Source: Globisporangium splendens
Taxonomy: Eukaryota; Oomycota; Peronosporomycetes; Pythiales; Pythiaceae
DNA: 64,000 bases
NCBI GenBank assembly: GCA_006386115.1
Contig: VFIW01000001.1
Coordinates: 186,001-250,000, forward strand
Direction of reading: 5' to 3'
Part shown: piece by piece, positions 51,826 to 62,400 of the stretch
How the letters are laid out: each line of letters begins with the position of its first letter
Position numbering within the stretch: position 1 is the stretch's first letter
Made by a program: the position numbers and the translations under genes
Notes under the pieces: generated by a model
What the model was told of the DNA's origin: nothing
Databases searched by the model: none
The model's input: only the letters and a program-made list of their open reading frames with translations

Positions 51826-54437
51826 CTACTGAAACTTACGCTGCTTCAGGTTGGCCGTTGTGTTCACTCGTCGTGGACTACCATCGGCTCCCGTGTGTGT
51901 AGAAATGTGTGACCTTGCGTGCATTCTCGATGGGCACTTCCACATTTCCAGGAAGCTAGCAACATCGCTTTGGATTTCTCGACTCGCTGTGTCGAGTAAA
52001 CCAGGTCGCGTTCTCACCATACACTCGATCAAATCCACATGTCCTTTCTCCGTGGCTTCGACAACATGCGCGTTTGAAAAGCTGCTTGCAATCACGCCTT
52101 TGCTTTCCTCCATTGACAAGAGCCATTCGAGAGCAGCGACATGACCATGCTGAATTGCAATCTTAGCCAGCTCGACCAATGGCATGCCAACCTCCAAGAA
52201 GCCTTTCTCTTGGAGCCATTGGAGCACATGACGATGACCGCCCGCTGACGCAATCGTCGATGCAACTTCCCACTGTGCATCTGATACAAGTGCAGCACCA
52301 GAGAACGTCGTGGCGCTTTGTTTCGCCAGCAACCATTCCAGCACTTGCAAATGTCCAAATTGGGTAGCCGTTTCGATCACACAGGCAGCGTAATCCACGA
52401 ACGACACCTCGTCAAGCTCGGTAAACATGAAGACCAGAAGCTCCATCTGGTGATGCTTTGTAGCCCATTGGACCAGCTCCACGCTGGTGTCGACGATTTT
52501 GAGCTCGAGCAGAAGCAGCAGAATCGGCAAGGGTCGAACGCTGCATTTTAAGATCTGGGTCCAAGAAAGCGATACTTGTAATGCCTTCTGGTTGGTAGAG
52601 ACCAGATACCGCAATATATCGCTGTACCCGAAGCGCATCGCCCAGTGCACGATACAGTGGACCACCACGCATCTCTCTGGATCATACTTAAGCATCAGCT
52701 CCACAAAGGGTTTCCGCCACAGAGGATCATGTCCACGACGAGTCTCCCCAACGCACCACTCTTCGTCCAGGTTCTCACCATCAAGCAAAGGAAGGAAATG
52801 ACAATACACTGGCGCCTCGACATCGCCATCACAGTTCCGGAAATGATCAAACACGTGCGTCGGTACAAACTCGCAGTGGTTACTGTGTTTGCCTCGTGCT
52901 TGATCTGGAGCATCCACTCGAAGACGTCCAGTCCGCACTCACCTCGGCCGACTGCGATGCTGATTTCATGCTCAAACACGACGCTTTGGTTCCGAGTGCC
53001 GTACAAATACTTCGCAATCATCAGAGACCCTCTTTGCATCGACAAGCGAAGTGCCTCGTCCGCCCAAATGCCGCAGTCCTCAACAAGGTACTTGACCACG
53101 TTCAAGTTATTGCCTAAGCATGCGTTCACGAGCTGATGTGGAGCGACGAACACCGGCCTCTCACGGCTTGTACCTCCATCGATGCGTGCCAAGAGCCACT
53201 TGACATCTTCAAAGTTCCCTGAGGCAAGAAATGCTGGCAGCATGGTCGGGATGACACGTAATCCTTTGTGACAGTGGAACCACTTGGCGACCTTGACGAC
53301 TTTCTCGGCCTCGGTATGATGTAACTTGAGTAACGAGTGATGAGTCTTTCGAAAGTTTCCATATACCCATTGTTTCGGTCCATTGCGCACCTCCGGATCG
53401 TTGACATCGAATAAAGTCGAGTCTTCGTCAATTTTAGACGCGTACAGCCATTCAATGATATGGAGGTGATGTGATTCGATCGCTGCTTTCATGGTCGAGG
53501 ACACGAGCACAGGATCTTGTGCGCTTTCTTCGTTCTCGATGAACCATTGCACGATTTTCAAGTGGTCCTTTTCGGCGGCTTTGATTGCAGATGCCACCGA
53601 AAAGTCCCAGTTGTACGTTGCTCGTGTCTCGTGCAACAGCTTTAACAGCTCCAAGTCCCCTTCGCATACTGCATAGCGTACCGGATCGTACAGCTTGGAG
53701 CTGGAATGGTGGTACATTAAGCTGCGTGGCGCGAGACCGCGCAGTCGAGACGCAAAGAACCGCTCGATGCGTTTTTCCGGGCGATTATTGACGCACCAGG
53801 CCATAATGCCCGTCGCCTCGTCAAATGGGATGAGCATCTCCACTCGAAATGGGACTTCAACACCAACTGCTGGAGCAGCGCACGCCGTCTCGGCAATCCA
53901 CTGCACCATGCCGAGGTTCCGACTATGCGCGGCGTGCTGCATCGCGACATGGGCTTCGTATCGCGTCGGCATATGGTGGAGCCACTGGAATACCTGAAGA
54001 TCTCCTGTGCGAGCAGCTGCATACACCACATCGCTCGGATATGAGTAGGGGCGAAACGTGTCCACCCAGCGCATCCAATAGCGGCGTTCAAGGTCGTCCG
54101 ATGCGTTCTTGCCGCCCCAGAGTTGGTCGTAGTGAGCCTTTGACCGTGGTGGTGAGAAACATCCCCCGTCATCTCGAACGCCTTGAGCATCACGACGTAG
54201 CGCGTACACGGCGCGCAAGCAGCCATTTGCCGCGGCCACATGTAGCACGAAAGGTTCGTCCACGAGCAGATAGCGCGAGTTTGCGTACAAAAACCGCACA
54301 AGCGGCGCGTCTTTGCCGTGCGCCTGCGTCTCCAGCGCATACACGAGCAGCTGGACGCTGTCAAAGCACGTCAGACAGCGCAAAACGGCGTCCATTGCGG
54401 GCGCAGCGCCGAGGAGCGCGCCGAGCCCTGCCGCCAT
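51826..54437 (-). pseudogene. Ankyrin-type repeat gene with one frame break
   Basis: Two overlapping minus-strand frames make one protein of about 870 residues. The first runs from MAAGLGALLGAAPAMDAV (54437) to DVFEWMLQIKHEAN (about 52895). The second continues NHCEFVPTHVFDHFRN to the stop at 51826. The change needs a single added base around 52885-52895. The sister copies at 56.2 kb and 57.4 kb support reading the two parts as one protein. Both halves have repeated helix pairs of the oomycete/giant-virus ankyrin style (GDLQVFQWLH, HLKIVQWFIE, NFEDVKWLLA, LNVVKYLVED, GHLQVLEWLLAKQ, GHVAALEWLLS). Such repeats bind proteins; the target is unknown. Either a recent pseudogene or a single-base sequence error. 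Expression data would settle which. Confidence 0.7.
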
Positions 54438-54869
54438 CGTCGGTCTTTCCGTTCCGAGTTGAAGCGGGAATGAAAGGAAAGCGAGGGAATCACAGAAGTG
54501 ACAGTTCTTTTTTACCAATCAACTGTGTCAAGAGAGTATCTCAGTCAATCAACGGTCACGATGGCAACATCCGCACCGCCTCAAGTTGAGACCTTCAATG
54601 CAAGTCGAAGTCGAAATGGGCGAAAGCGAAAAGTAACGATTCATTTTGCCCAAGCAACTTGTACCAGAATGTTTTAGACCAATCGTTGTGGGAATTGTTT
54701 GAGGATACAAGTCAAAAGGGTTGTATGATGCAACACGCTTTTGACGAGTGAAAGTGTACCCATTTCTATTTTTAGACCAATCGAAGTCGACAACGCACTG
54801 ACCAAAGCGAGCGGCGACTTCCGACAAAACAAAGACGGCGGCAACTTGGAAGCAGCACGAGGAGCATGG
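54438..54869. other. Spacer between two head-to-head ankyrin-type copies
   Basis: About 430 bp between the 5' ends of the minus-strand gene and the decayed plus-strand copy. No repeat or gene seen; it probably contains the promoter of the 54437 gene. Confidence 0.5.
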
Positions 54870-57263
54870 CGATCGGCTGCGGCTCGCGGCATTCGAAGGT
54901 GCCTCGCGGTTCCTCACGTCCGCTGATGTCACCCGCTGCCTCGTGTACGCCGTCGAGTACGAGGACCGCGCGCTGCTGCAGGTGTTGGACGGGTGTTTCA
55001 ACGCAGTGTACGCGCTGCGGAAGCAAGCTCGACACTGAGATCGCCGTCATAGGAGTGGCTCTAGTGACCGAGGTACTGCTACGTCAATTGCATATAAGGT
55101 AAATGGGGCGCCAGACCTCCACCTGCGAAGGACCAACGCTATCATGGCGTGGATGGACACGTTTCACTCGTACACGTTCCCGCGCGAAGTCGTGTGGGAG
55201 TCAGCACGTTGTGGGGACTTGAAGATAGTGCAGTGGCTGCACACGACGACGCAGTACGAGCCGCACGTCGCGACGGAGTTTGCGACGCGTGGAGGACAGC
55301 TCGAGATCGCGAAGTGGCTCGCGGGCAATGTGCGAACGAGTCTGGACTTTCAGCGCAACCAACGGAACGTCATTGGCACGGTTGTGTCGTCTCTTCACAG
55401 CTCTAGCGACACCGGCAATGACAACGAAAATGACAACACGAACGCCATAGAGTATTACATTTGGACCGTGCTCGGACGGCAGCAAGAGATTGGTTGCAAC
55501 GTGCACAACAATTCATAGCCACACGCACCGAACTCGCGCAGCCCTCGCGCCACGATGCCGGCGAGTCAAGAAATCCCTGCCCCTTGCAGACACGATCGAC
55601 GCCATCGCATATGCTGGAAACCTCGAGTTACTGAAAAGCATCAAGCGTAAACTTGGAGATGACCTCGTTCGTCAACTGTATACAAAGCATACCGTCACGA
55701 ACGCGGCATCAATTGGCCATCTGGACGTCATTTTGTAGCTCCGAGAGGATAGTGGCTTGGATCCCAATAGCATCGACGTAGGTGCCGTAATGCGCGCTGG
55801 TGTCAAGAACAATCACTTTCCAGTGTGGCGATATCGAGCTGCTGCAATGGTATATGAGCCGACGGTTGTGTTGCGCGATATCGCTCAAGCGTACTTCAAC
55901 GGCACTTTGGAAGTCCTGCGATACCTCGTGAAGCAATATCGGTGGAATGTCCCGTGGGGGAAAATTCGTTTCTCATGTCCATGGCTATCGAAAATGGCCA
56001 CTTGGACACAGCAAAATGGATTTACACGATCGTGGTCCCGAGGATCGCCGTATACGATCCCGATGAAGAAGAAGCGTCTGAAGCTGCGATTCAAAGAGAC
56101 GAAATCGATACGCATCAGTGGAACAGCAGGTACTTTTAGCCGACATCACGACTAGGCAAATCAATCGATATTGCTGCGTCGCGAGGGAATTTCGACGTCG
56201 TCGAGTGGACGCTCGGAGTGATCCAAGATGAGAAAAAGCATTGCTTTTCTGTCGACGCAATCCTCCAGTATCGTTTTGCGCGCACGCATCTGGATCAACT
56301 TCACGTCGAGTGGGCATGTGGCGGCCGCGATGTACGCAAGCACGACCACGTATGGCGGAAGCGCTACGTCGAGTTACTTCTGCGATACACTCCCGAGCAT
56401 TGTGTCGCCATTGAGGGGCTCGTGATGTGGGCTGCTCGCTTCGGGTACGTTGAGATTCTGCAGCAGATGTATCAGGCGACAGAGAACGACTGGAAACGGC
56501 ATAGTGTCCCTGTGTCGGAGATTCCGGGACGGTTTTTCAAGAAAACACTGCTGAAGCTCTCCTCAAAAGCTCGAAAACTGCTGCGGGTACGCTCGTCAAG
56601 CTGTGCCTTGTGTGATACCCGATGTGGTTGACGGTTCAAATCGCTCGGTGGGCAGCTCGATGGAACCTGCTTTCGCTGGTCGAGTGGATGTGTACGAATG
56701 TCCACATTCTCAGCCACAAAACTTGTGACAGTATTCCTCACACCGTGATTTCGACCGCAAGCAAGTACGATCACCTCCAGATTCTCAAGTGGATGAGGAG
56801 TACAAAGGAGGGTTGGCGTCAGCCTCGGCAGTACGAACGTCATAATTCTTGGCAGAGTGCGGTCTCCTGCGCGTCATCAGGTGACCATGTGCACATTCTC
56901 GAGTGTCTTCATGCACAGGGACTTCTCGATGCAAGGCTTTCGACGCGCGCGATCAAGTCTGCGATTCAACGACGTCACGTGAACGTTCTAAAGTGGTTTT
57001 TGCAGCATCCACTGCACGAATCGAGCAATAAGACATTATTTGTTTCGCTGTGGGAGCTCTACTCTGCGGTGGGACACGGGCAAGCCGACGTGGTGATGTG
57101 GATGCTGATGGTGGAGTCTCGCTTGGCATATTCAACGCGTGTGCGAAACTTTCTGACGAAGTGGAGATGCATGGCGAGTCCAGTCGAAAGAGATCTTGAA
57201 GTGCTAGACGACGGTGGTTTAAGCAAACGGAAGCATGAGTCTGAAACCACGTCAGCGAATTAA
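54870..57263 (+). pseudogene. Decayed ankyrin-type repeat gene (inverted paralogue of the 51826-54437 gene)
   Basis: The remains of a similar protein appear in order but in shifting frames: EGASRFLTSADVTRCLVYAV (54890), MAWMDTFHSYTFPREVVW and GDLKIVQWLHTTTQYEPHV (55144-55320), GNLELLKSIKRKLGDDLV (55620), MAIENGHLDTAKWIYTIVV (55975), HVWRKRYVELLLRYTPEHC (56340) and DHLQILKWMRSTKEGW (56770) to the stop at 57263. At least five frame changes or stops intervene. MAWMDTFHSYTFPREVVW corresponds to MRWVDTFRPYSYPSDVVY in the minus-strand gene, and VWRKRYVELLLRYTPEHC to LWRKPFVELMLKYDPERC, so the two are paralogues. The last 640 bp keep the longest intact frame (56622-57263). Confidence 0.75.
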
Positions 57264-57372
57264 ATAGTGGCTCAGCAAAACACCAAAAATGCAAACTAGG
57301 AAGCTGTATACTTTGTAAACATCCCAATATTTCTCGATGAGTCATCATAGCGTGTGTAGATCGCTCGTTTTC

Positions 57373-58575
57373 TCACACAGCAAGAAAATCCTGCAGGATG
57401 CGCACAACCTCTCGTTGGCTGTATGCCATAGCAGTCTTCAGGGCACTTGTGACGCGACCTTCCGATCGATTCTCGAGCAGAAACTGCACCACGCTTTGTC
57501 TTCCATACTTGGCTGCGCCATCCAATGCCTGCTCGGTGCATCCTTCGGTGCGGTTTGCATGAAGAAACTGGACGACGTCGAGATGACCAAAGCGTGCCGC
57601 GAGGTCCATCGCGAGCGTCGTGCATCCTTCCGTTCGATGGTCATGAAGGAATCGGACGGCATCCAAGTTGCCTCTCGCGGCGGCTCCGTTCATCATCCAT
57701 ACAGAAAACGTGTAGTCGTGCTCATGAAGCCACTTGACCAATGCAAGGTTCCCAGACTCGCGTACCTCGATTTGTCGAGCGCTGAGTGTGATGCACTCGT
57801 CTGGGAATGTGTCATACACCCAGCTCATGAGCGTGAAATCCCGTTGCTCCATAGCATACGTCATCAGGTCTGGTTCACATGGCCACATCGGGTCCCGCGG
57901 AAGCACGTATCCGAGCCATTGGAGGATCTCCCACCGTTTATACCGGATCGCACATCGCACGACGTGGCTGAACGCGAGCTTTCGGTGGGATCGGTAGTAC
58001 GCGAAGCGACGTAGCGCATAGATCATGCGAAGCATCGATATGTTGTTTTCTGCTATCGCTAGCTCTGGGAGCGAGCTCTCTGTTGTTGCCGTGGGGAACC
58101 ACACGTCCTTGCCGTCGTCGTGCATGGATGCACCATCGTCTACACGCTTCTGGCCAATGGATCGTATGGCATCTTGTTCAAACTCAAGCACAGCGTGCGG
58201 CAGTCCAGTCATCCAGTCGGTGATGTTCTGCCAAAGCCATGGATCCGCAAGCACCTGAACTGCGGCATGAGCATCTTGCTTAGCATGATGGGGTTGACCA
58301 GCGGAGTCGTTCAGCATCCCCTCGACAGGGGTAAGAGCGTCACGATGCACTCGCCGCCCAATTGTCACGAAGTATCTCGAATACTCAGTAGTTTGACTGT
58401 GGTGACGTTCTTCTGTACGTCGTGACGACCCACATACACAGCTTTTAGCTATGTGACGCGCGCGTGGACGCAAGATTGCATCAGAGTTGCTCCACTGCCG
58501 CTCGAGAAACGGTTCGATGACGAATTTCTCCACGGCAGTTTTCGCTGCAGCGTTTCCTGCTCGTGTGTGCGTCAC
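57373..58575 (-). CDS. Ankyrin-type repeat protein
   Basis: A 400-residue frame with no break. The C-terminal two thirds contain regular repeats: ISMLRMIYALRRFAYYRS, RWEILQWLGYVLPRD, NLALVKWLHEHDYTF, NLDAVRFLHDHRTEGCT, HLDVVQFLHANRTEGCT and RQSVVQFLLENRSEG. The N-terminal 100 residues are less convincing (Arg/His-rich), so translation may start later, for example at the Met in EGMLNDSAGQ. Repeats like these bind partner proteins; nothing shows which. Compared with the other two copies it is shorter and its repeats more uniform. It lies convergent to the decayed plus-strand copy. Confidence 0.7.
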   Translation of the reverse strand: MTHTRAGNAAAKTAVEKFVIEPFLERQWSNSDAILRPRARHIAKSCVCGSSRRTEERHHSQTTEYSRYFVTIGRRVHRDALTPVEGMLNDSAGQPHHAKQDAHAAVQVLADPWLWQNITDWMTGLPHAVLEFEQDAIRSIGQKRVDDGASMHDDGKDVWFPTATTESSLPELAIAENNISMLRMIYALRRFAYYRSHRKLAFSHVVRCAIRYKRWEILQWLGYVLPRDPMWPCEPDLMTYAMEQRDFTLMSWVYDTFPDECITLSARQIEVRESGNLALVKWLHEHDYTFSVWMMNGAAARGNLDAVRFLHDHRTEGCTTLAMDLAARFGHLDVVQFLHANRTEGCTEQALDGAAKYGRQSVVQFLLENRSEGRVTSALKTAMAYSQREVVRILQDFLAV

Positions 58576-58806
58576 GCTCGAGTCGGTGATCGTGCGACGT
58601 GATGCTTCTTTTTGAGGATGGTTCTTTGTAGCAGCACGCGGGTGCTGGCTGCAGGGAGCAAAAAAGTCTTTAGCTCCTGGCGGGGATTCATAGGATTACA
58701 GACGCATTTACATAGTACACACACCTGCATAGCGCGTCATAGTGAACACTCTTACACCTCAGCCTTGTGTTTTCTGCTCTCAAACGCTCCACCTATAGCA
58801 TAATCA

Positions 58807-59214
58807 TCATGTGTACGGCAGACAGATAGTGAATACGTAGTAGCTATTCGCACGAGAAACGACGAGCGCAAAGAAAGGACCACACACGAAAGAGCTCCAC
58901 ACCTCCGCCTCCAGTGCTGCGGTCCGCTCGCAGCTCGCACGATACAATTGCTCCAGACTCACTAGCATCTCCTTCGTCGTTGTCGTCGCGACGGACGCGA
59001 TGAGTGACCGTCTCGGCGAGAGGGAACCTTCTGGTCGTGCTTCTTCTTGCGCGCGCGCCTCGCACAAGCGTTGAGCAGCTCGCGATGCACTGTGTGCAGA
59101 TCTGCAGTCTCGCGCGTCGAATGCGCTCTGCTTGTGCTTCTTTATCGCGAAGCCGCCGTCGTCCGCATCGTCGTCCTTGATGCTGCGCTTCGCCATGGTC
59201 TCCTTGGTTCCCAT
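58807..59214 (-). CDS. Possible small basic/coiled-coil protein, 3' end uncertain
   Basis: From the ATG at 59214 (or 59196, MAKRSIKDDDADDGG) the minus strand encodes a short charged N-terminus with a basic patch (AIKKHKQS), a Ser/Ala/Arg-rich middle and a helix (MLVSLEQLYRASCERTAALEAE). Just after that helix the sequence GAG/GTGTGG could be a splice donor, and the remaining ORF (Phe/Val-rich, then stop at 58807) looks like intron. I could not find a matching second exon. Function unknown. Confidence 0.4.
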   Translation of the reverse strand: MGTKETMAKRSIKDDDADDGGFAIKKHKQSAFDARDCRSAHSASRAAQRLCEARAQEEARPEGSLSPRRSLIASVATTTTKEMLVSLEQLYRASCERTAALEAEVWSSFVCGPFFALVVSRANSYYVFTICLPYT

Positions 59215-59497
59215 TTCTATTGACAGACACGCAATTAGATTTAGAACCTGTTTAAAGCAGGAAGTCCTTTACAAATGCAGTTTGGGCTTTTTAGAATATA
59301 ATAGCTGTGCAGAAGACTATTTTACCTGTATACCTATTGTCCAGGTTTCCACATTTGTTCTCATGTTGCAGTTTTGACTCAGGGCTCCTTTATTCGGTCT
59401 GCACACTGTAAGCCTACCCAACAATAAGGTGGCAAACGCTATTTACTCTCCCATTCATCCTTCGATTTCCCTCAACCACCTGTGACTTCACTTCAGT

Positions 59498-62400
59498 ATG
59501 GATGGCGCATCAGCGATGGATGCCGTCGACGACCATGGCGCCGACAACAATGCCACCGCAGGCGCCAGCGAGCTGATGGAGATCCTCATGGACGACGACG
59601 AGCTGGAGACCATGAGCGACCTGGCGGTGCCCGTGGCGGCGCAGATCTCGCACTCGCAGATCATCGAGAAGCAGGCGCAGAGCATCGCGAAGCTCGAGAA
59701 GCAGGCTGCCAAAGCCCACGAGTACAAGACGCTCACCAAGGTCAAGCTGAAGGAGGCCGCGGCGCGACTGCGCGAGTACCGACTGCGCGTCGAGGCACTG
59801 TCGCAGGAACTCGAAGCGCTCAAGAAGCAGAAGCAAACGCAGACGAACGATGCGGACGATGGCAAATTGGTGGCAGCGGGCAGAGGCAAAGGCGGTCGGG
59901 GACGAGGACGAGGGAGAGGAGGACGAGGTCGTGGCCGTGTTGCTGCTGTAGCTGGTGATGTCGACGCGGCAGTGGAGCGCAAGATGGTGGACGTGGTCAG
60001 TGTCGCTGTGCAGACCGACGACGAGAGAGTGCAGACAAGCAGCATCGCGACGCAGTGCGATGTGGAGATCGATGATGAGAAGCTGACTCGTGATGCGGAG
60101 ACGCAGACACCACTGGGGGTGGTGGCATACACTCAGTCACTGCCAGTGTCTGCAGATGCCGTCGCTCTTCCTGCACACACGGCCACGAGCGATGCCGCAG
60201 TTCGAACTCATGCGGAAGTGAAGGAAAGCGTCACAAGCAGCGTTCAGACCACGGTCATGGGAGATGTACAACCAGTTCGAGCAATTCCAAAAACAGCCAC
60301 TTGTGAGGTTCAGACTACGATCACGGGAGAAATCCAACCAGTGCGACAAGGTACAAGAGTTAGTTCAGGATTCCAGACGGATCCAGTGGCTTCTGCGTCC
60401 TTTTGCTGCCAGTGCGACTTGCTGCTTCCTGCAGAGAAGGATGAGGAGAAGACAAAGAAGGATATTGATATTGTTGAAAATGGCCTAGCAAAGACAATAC
60501 GCAGCGAAGAAGAAGACACCATTCCGGATTTGAAAGCAGGAGTGTCGCGGAAACGCAAACGTTCGTTTGAATCCATCGGACGTGGCGACAAGCCGACCCC
60601 GAGTGCGCTGCTAGCATCCGTGACGCAAGTGAGCGGGTCTAGAATTGTTGCTCCCGTGGCGCAACAACGGAATGGTCCACTGTCTACGAGTACAATCGCG
60701 AATGATGCGGCTGCGAGCATGCTGGATAAAGATGCATTTCTTAATACGATAGCGACACGGCAAGCCGAAGCCGAGGAGAGTAACGTGTCCGACGTGACAG
60801 ACACAGCGAGGCTTGTGAAATCACAATCTCCTCTTGCCACTTTAGTCAACACTGCAAGTGCAGTACCCGCCGAGAAAGCACCAATTCAAGAAGCTCAGCA
60901 TCGCAAGTCAGAGAGTCGAGCGCCTGCAGAGCGACCAGTTGGTTCATTGTTACAGCCAATGATGGTAGAATTTCCGGAAATTAGTCCGGATCGATCTCCG
61001 CAAGAGAACGCGCATCTGGAATCCACACAAAACCGAGTCGATGCTATTAGCGCGGCGATAGATGCCGAATTGGAATTCAGTGATAGTGATGAAGACGATA
61101 CCAAGAGACCTGGTGGTGATGGTGCGTCACATTCGATGCAGACAGCGCAAAGCACGACAGCAGCTCCTGATGGTGTGTCGTCGTGCACGGTTGTGGCATT
61201 TGATGCAGCAATATGCAACGAAATCGACAAAGAACTCGATTTTAGCAGCTCCGACGATGATGACATTGATGACGGTGCCAGCAGTAGCAGTTCGGATGAT
61301 GACGATGGCGCAGGCATTCAGGACGCAGATCTACGTCCAAGTGGTGTCACTGGCGCAGGTAGTATCGTTGGCAAGATGGATGCTGTGAGTGCTGCTATCG
61401 ACGACGAGCTGGCAAGCATATCCGACGAAGAGGAAGAAGATAAACCTCAGCAGGACTCAACACTGCATGTGACTGCTCTGACCTCGAGAAGTGACGTTGT
61501 CAATCATGATGCGATTAGTGCTGCGATTGATGACGAGCTGGCGTCGAGTTCCGAGGAGGAAGAAGACAACCCACGGGACGGTGTTTCGCCAACTAGTAAT
61601 GCTGTTGCTGGTAATGCTGTTACTGCTGTCATTGATGGTGAGCTGGCAACGAAACGAGATGAAAAAGAAGACTACAAACCAACGGATGCACTCTCTACGA
61701 CAAGAGTCGTTGACGCTGATCATAACAACGATATAGCCGCAGCGATTGATAACGAACTGGCGAGTAGTTCCGACGGTGAAGATACTGATAGTGAAGAAGT
61801 TGTGCCAGATTCAGAAGGTCGTGCATCTGTGCAGGACGACGCTGCTGCTGTTAAAGTTGGAATTGAAGTGGCAAGTAAGTCCGACAGCAAAGACACCCAA
61901 CTCGCGATATCGAATCCTGAGTTGCAAACACTAAATGCGGTCGTACCAGTGGACAAGGATATCAGTGCATTAATCGACGACGAACTAGCATCTAGCTCCG
62001 ACGAAGAAGATGAACGGGATGCAGCAATCGAGCCTACTGAAAAAGCAATGCCCCCGAAACACGACGACGCTGTCGATACTGCGCTTGTCAAAGTGACAGA
62101 GGATGCCGTTGGCGGTACGCTAGAGAAAGGTTCGGTCATTCAGTCTGGGGCTGCCTTGGCCATATCTAGAGTCCCTGAGTTGGAGGTTCAGGATGACATT
62201 GCGATTAATGGCGGCAAAGTGGTGATGCCCGAAGAAAATGGATGCGACGAAACCAAAGTCGCGCAGTCTTCTGTAATAGAAGCAGTTGTTGGTGAAGACA
62301 CTGAAGCTGTTGTGTCATTATACGAAATGGCGACACGAAAACTGGACGCTAGCGGATCAACGGCATCTCACAGACGGACAGTTGCAGCTCAAACTGTGGA

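Noticed and set aside
59482..59958. 158-codon ORF starting 16 bases before the large ORF
   Set aside because: It is a shifted frame of the coiled-coil and RG region. The frame from 59498 is open for 1501 codons and has coherent sequence.
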